A DNA stretch of 53,843 nt from the NCBI GenBank assembly GCA_902490315.1, contig CABUDK010000005.1, forward strand, positions 1 through 53,843. Direction: 5' to 3'. This document shows positions 50,464 to 53,843 of the stretch, piece after piece. The stretch is from an uncultured Porphyromonas sp. Its GTDB lineage: Bacteria > Bacteroidota > Bacteroidia > Bacteroidales > Porphyromonadaceae. How positions within the stretch are numbered: position 1 is the first letter of the stretch; each line of letters opens with the position of its first letter. The position numbers and the translations under genes are program-made. The notes under the pieces were generated by a model that made no database searches, was not told the DNA's origin, and saw nothing but the letters and a program-made list of their open reading frames with translations.

Positions 50464-53400
50464 TTACTCAATATGTACGCTGAGGGCTAGACCCTTGAGC
50501 TCATTGAGTAGCACGTTGAGAGACTCGGGGAGACCTGGCGTGGGCATGTTGTCGCCACGCACGATCGCCTCATAAGCCTTAGAGCGACCTACGACGTCAT
50601 CACTCTTGATGGTGAGGATCTCCTGAAGGACGTGTGCCGCACCGAAGGCCTCAAGTGCCCACACCTCCATCTCTCCGAAGCGCTGACCTCCGAAGTTGGA
50701 CTTACCACCGAGAGGTTGCTGTGTGATCAGTGAGTACGGACCGATAGAGCGAGCATGCATCTTGTCGTCGACCATGTGACCGAGCTTGAGGAAGTAGGTG
50801 ACACCTACGGTCGCCTCCTGATCAAAGGGCTCGCCTGTACCGCCATCATAGAGTTTCATCTGACCACCTCGTGGTAGACCAGCTTTGTCCGTCCATGCAT
50901 TGAGGTCATCAAGCGTGGCTCCATCGAAAATAGGGGTCGCAAACTTGACTCCGAGCTTTCGCCCAGCCCATGCTAGAACAGCCTCAAAGATCTGTCCTAG
51001 GTTCATACGTGAAGGCACACCTAGCGGGTTAAGACAGATGTCTACTGGCGTACCGTCTGGCAGGTAAGGCATATCTTCACGACGTACGATCTTGGAGACG
51101 ATACCCTTGTTACCATGACGTCCAGCCATCTTGTCGCCGACTTGTATCTTGCGCTTCTTAGCGATCAAGATCTTAGCGGTCTGGATGATACCTGAAGGCA
51201 ACTCATCACCGAGAGTCTCATCGAGCTTGCGCCTATTAACCTCTGCAATCGTGATCTTGTCCTTCTTGATATAGTTAGCGATCGTCTGCTTGACAAGTTC
51301 GTTAGTATGCTCGTCATTGGTCCAGTCAGACATTCTCAGATCATTGTAGTCTAGTTCGAGGAGCAGAGACTTGGAGATGCGTGTACCAGCCTTGACCTTG
51401 ACGACACCGATGTAGTCGACGAAGTCCGTTGCCGTGGTCTTGTGCTTCTTGAGTATGATCTGAAGCTTGGAGACTAGCTCCTCCTTGAGTGCAGCTTGAA
51501 GCTTGGAGAGCTCCTCTTCATAGCGCTGTGTGATCTTGCGCGTAGCTGATATACCTCCCTTACGATTGGCTCGTGAGTAAAGCTTCGTGTCGATGACGAC
51601 ACCCTTGAGCGAGGGGGAAGCCTTGAGCGAAGCGTCCTTGACATCACCTGCCTTGTCGCCAAAGATGGCTAAGAGGAGCTTCTCCTCAGGAGTGGGGTCA
51701 GACTCACCCTTTGGTGTAATCTTACCTACTAGGATGTCGCCTGGGACAATGCGAGCACCGACGCGAACGATACCGTTGGCATCGAGGTCTTTGGTAGCTT
51801 CCTCACTTACGTTGGGGATGTCTGCCGTAAACTCCTCCATACCACGCTTCGTCTCACGTACGTCGAGTGAGTACTCATCGACATGTATAGAAGTGAAGAG
51901 ATCCTCTGAGACAACACGTTCGTTGAGCACGATCGCATCCTCGTAGTTGTACCCCTTCCAAGGCATGTAAGCGGCCAAAATGTTGCGGCCGAGTGCTAAC
52001 TCACCATCTTGTGTGGAGAAGCCCTCGGAGAGTATTTGTCCCTTGACGACTCGGTCTCCCTTGCGACAGATGGGGCTTAGATCTATCGTTGTAGACTGAT
52101 TGGTCTTACGATACTTGGGAAGACTGTATGTGACCTCTGAGGACTCGAAGCTGACAAGCTCCTCCTCCTCTGTGCGGTCATAGTCGACCACGATCTTGGT
52201 GGCGTCGACATAAACGACTACGCCATCGCCCGCAGCCTCGATCTGAGTACGAGAGTCTGAGACTAGTCTGCGCTCGATGCCCGTGCCTACGATAGGAGCC
52301 TCGGGTGTTAGTAGAGGTACTGCCTGACGCATCATGTTAGATCCCATGAGAGCACGGTTTGCATCATCGTGCTCGAGGAATGGAATGAGCGAAGCTGCAA
52401 TCGAAGCGATCTGCGTCGGAGAGACGTCCATCAGATCTACCTCCTCAGGCTCCACCACGGGGAAGTCTGCGCCATAGCGCGCCTTGACACGCGAGCGGAT
52501 GAAGTGTCCATCATCGTCTAGAGGTGCGTTGCCCTGAGCCACTGTCTTGTCCTCCTCTTCCTCAGCGGTAAAGTAGGCTAGCTTGGAGTCTTCAAAGTCT
52601 ACGGTACCATCCTTGACATTACGATAAGGAGTTGTGATGAATCCTAGTTCGTTGATCTTAGCGTAGACGCATAGCGAGGAGATAAGTCCAATGTTTGGAC
52701 CCTCAGGCGTCTCGATAGGGCAGAGACGACCGTAATGGGTGTAATGTACGTCTCGCACCTCAAAGCCAGCACGATCTCGAGTCAGACCGCCTGGACCTAG
52801 TGCCGATAGACGGCGCTTATGCGTGATCTCAGAGAGTGGATTCTGCTGATCCATAAACTGTGAGAGCGCGTTGGTCCCAAAGAAACTGTTGACAACCGAT
52901 GCGATCGTCTTGGAGTTGACTAGATCGACTGGTGTGAAGACCTCGCTGTCACGTACGTTCATGCGCTCCTTGACCGTACGAGCCATACGACTCAGTCCTA
53001 TACTAAACTGGTTATATAGCTGCTCGCCAACGGTTCTGACACGGCGGTTGGATAGGTGGTCGATATCATCGACGGGAGCCTTACCATTGACTAGCTTGAT
53101 CAGATGACGTATGATCGCAACGATATCCTCAGCGGTGAGGATCTTGACATCGGGATCTATGTCTAGACCTAGCTTGCTATTGATCTTGTAGCGCCCTACG
53201 TCGCCTAGGTCATAGCGCTTCTCCGAGAAGAAGATGTTGTTGAAGATCTCCTTAGCACTCTGATCATCGGGTGGAGTAGAGTTGCGTAGGAGGTTGTAGA
53301 TGAAGTTATAAGCGGCCTGCTCAGAATTGGCAGAGTCGCGCTTGAGCGTATTAAAGATGATCGAGTAGTCCATGATCTCCTGATCTGTAGACTCCTGATC

Positions 53401-53843
53401 GGATGAAGCTAAGTCACGACGCAATAGAATGGTCTCGATACCATTCTCTAGGATGACCTGAGCATTGTCTTCATCTAGGATGGCATTTTGCTCTACGAGC
53501 GTGTTGTATCGAGCAAAGGTTTCTGTCTCTCCCGTTTCCTCCTCGCTCTCCTCATCGTAATACTTCAGTATGACGGAGGCAGCCAGCTGTCGTCCATAGT
53601 TAGCCTGCAGCGACTCTAGCGTGACAGGGATCTCCTCAGCGATGCCAAAGAGATCGAGGATGTCTTTGTCTGTCTCATAGCCGATGGCACGTAGGAGAGT
53701 CGTGATGGGGAGCTTCTTCTTACGATCGATGTAAGCGTATAGCTCGTTGTTCGTATCGGTAGCGAACTCGATCCACGAACCCTTGAATGGGATGATACGA
53801 GCCGAGTAGAGTCTCGTCCCGTTGTTGTGTAGGCTGGATCCAA
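50464..53843 (-). CDS. rpoB: DNA-directed RNA polymerase subunit beta (5' end beyond the window)
   Basis: The C-terminal 1125 residues of RpoB. The frame is open to the edge at 53843, where it reads GSSLHNNGTRLYS, so roughly the first 145 residues lie outside. A TTG at 53424 is an internal leucine and not the start. Recognisable parts: the fork/rifampicin region NALSQFMDQQNPLSEITHKR with SALGPGGL, all residues as in drug-sensitive polymerases; RPIETPEGPNIG-type segment read here as CPIETPEGPNIG; and near the end the flap-tip and GGKSNFGGQRFGEMEVWALE conserved block. It ends NELKGLALSVHIE. Confidence 0.99.
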   Translation of the reverse strand, partial: GSSLHNNGTRLYSARIIPFKGSWIEFATDTNNELYAYIDRKKKLPITTLLRAIGYETDKDILDLFGIAEEIPVTLESLQANYGRQLAASVILKYYDEESEEETGETETFARYNTLVEQNAILDEDNAQVILENGIETILLRRDLASSDQESTDQEIMDYSIIFNTLKRDSANSEQAAYNFIYNLLRNSTPPDDQSAKEIFNNIFFSEKRYDLGDVGRYKINSKLGLDIDPDVKILTAEDIVAIIRHLIKLVNGKAPVDDIDHLSNRRVRTVGEQLYNQFSIGLSRMARTVKERMNVRDSEVFTPVDLVNSKTIASVVNSFFGTNALSQFMDQQNPLSEITHKRRLSALGPGGLTRDRAGFEVRDVHYTHYGRLCPIETPEGPNIGLISSLCVYAKINELGFITTPYRNVKDGTVDFEDSKLAYFTAEEEEDKTVAQGNAPLDDDGHFIRSRVKARYGADFPVVEPEEVDLMDVSPTQIASIAASLIPFLEHDDANRALMGSNMMRQAVPLLTPEAPIVGTGIERRLVSDSRTQIEAAGDGVVVYVDATKIVVDYDRTEEEELVSFESSEVTYSLPKYRKTNQSTTIDLSPICRKGDRVVKGQILSEGFSTQDGELALGRNILAAYMPWKGYNYEDAIVLNERVVSEDLFTSIHVDEYSLDVRETKRGMEEFTADIPNVSEEATKDLDANGIVRVGARIVPGDILVGKITPKGESDPTPEEKLLLAIFGDKAGDVKDASLKASPSLKGVVIDTKLYSRANRKGGISATRKITQRYEEELSKLQAALKEELVSKLQIILKKHKTTATDFVDYIGVVKVKAGTRISKSLLLELDYNDLRMSDWTNDEHTNELVKQTIANYIKKDKITIAEVNRRKLDETLGDELPSGIIQTAKILIAKKRKIQVGDKMAGRHGNKGIVSKIVRREDMPYLPDGTPVDICLNPLGVPSRMNLGQIFEAVLAWAGRKLGVKFATPIFDGATLDDLNAWTDKAGLPRGGQMKLYDGGTGEPFDQEATVGVTYFLKLGHMVDDKMHARSIGPYSLITQQPLGGKSNFGGQRFGEMEVWALEAFGAAHVLQEILTIKSDDVVGRSKAYEAIVRGDNMPTPGLPESLNVLLNELKGLALSVHIE

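Noticed and set aside
53422..53424. Start of rpoB at a TTG
   Set aside because: The same frame continues without stop to the window edge with conserved RpoB sequence; the codon is an internal leucine.

Overview
The window reads as a chromosomal segment of a Bacteroidota anaerobe of the Porphyromonas type. Supporting evidence: promoter-like TAnnTTTG boxes sit in front of many genes and there are few Shine-Dalgarno signals. Many exported proteins end in domains like the sorting signals of the type IX secretion system. RpoB and RpoC have Bacteroidota lengths and motifs, and a four-gene [FeFe]-hydrogenase operon is present. The species assignment is inference from these traits, not a database match. 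No insertion sequence, prophage, CRISPR array or rRNA gene was found.

Layout. 1-6.1 kb (+): an M20 peptidase, an MTA/SAH deaminase-like amidohydrolase, purine nucleoside phosphorylase, a helical-repeat protein and a GT3-type glycogen synthase, tightly packed. 6.1-7.3 kb (-): an L,D-transpeptidase, then an SRP RNA gene and tRNA-Thr sharing one promoter and one terminator. 7.8-12 kb (+): folA-hisS, then three consecutive FKBP prolyl isomerases predicted for cytoplasm, periplasm and membrane anchor. 12.2-16 kb (+): bioF-bioG-bioC and a thioredoxin-like lipoprotein. 16.4-18.3 kb (-): metallo-beta-lactamase-fold hydrolase and asparaginase. Two identical tRNA-Asn genes follow (+). 18.9-24.2 kb (-): two operons (Wzc-like polysaccharide protein, nadD, DUF2007-like; and GT2 glycosyltransferase, nitroreductase, ApbE). 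24.6-29.7 kb (-): hydA-hydE-hydG-hydF, the hydrogenase with its complete H-cluster maturation set. 29.9-30.5 kb (-): tRNA operon Gln(TTG)-Gln(CTG)-Val(TAC). 30.7-40.6 kb (-): six exported or lipid-anchored surface proteins. 41-45.7 kb (+): three more exported proteins, one of them in an AT-rich segment between direct repeats. 46-53.8 kb (-): rpoC and a 5'-truncated rpoB.

Features that standard annotation may miss: (i) a family of about 170-200 bp intergenic repeats, five copies in 54 kb, built from tandem 21-base units ending in TTCGGAAGAATC and from arms shaped like intrinsic terminators; (ii) a roughly 145-residue domain, apparently tandem in one Ig-like lipoprotein and present once in a second exported protein 6 kb away; (iii) the direct-repeat-bounded AT-rich cassette with a small frameshifted ORF; (iv) the SRP RNA gene, which lies only four bases from tRNA-Thr. 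All functional statements rest on motif recognition by eye; no database search was run.
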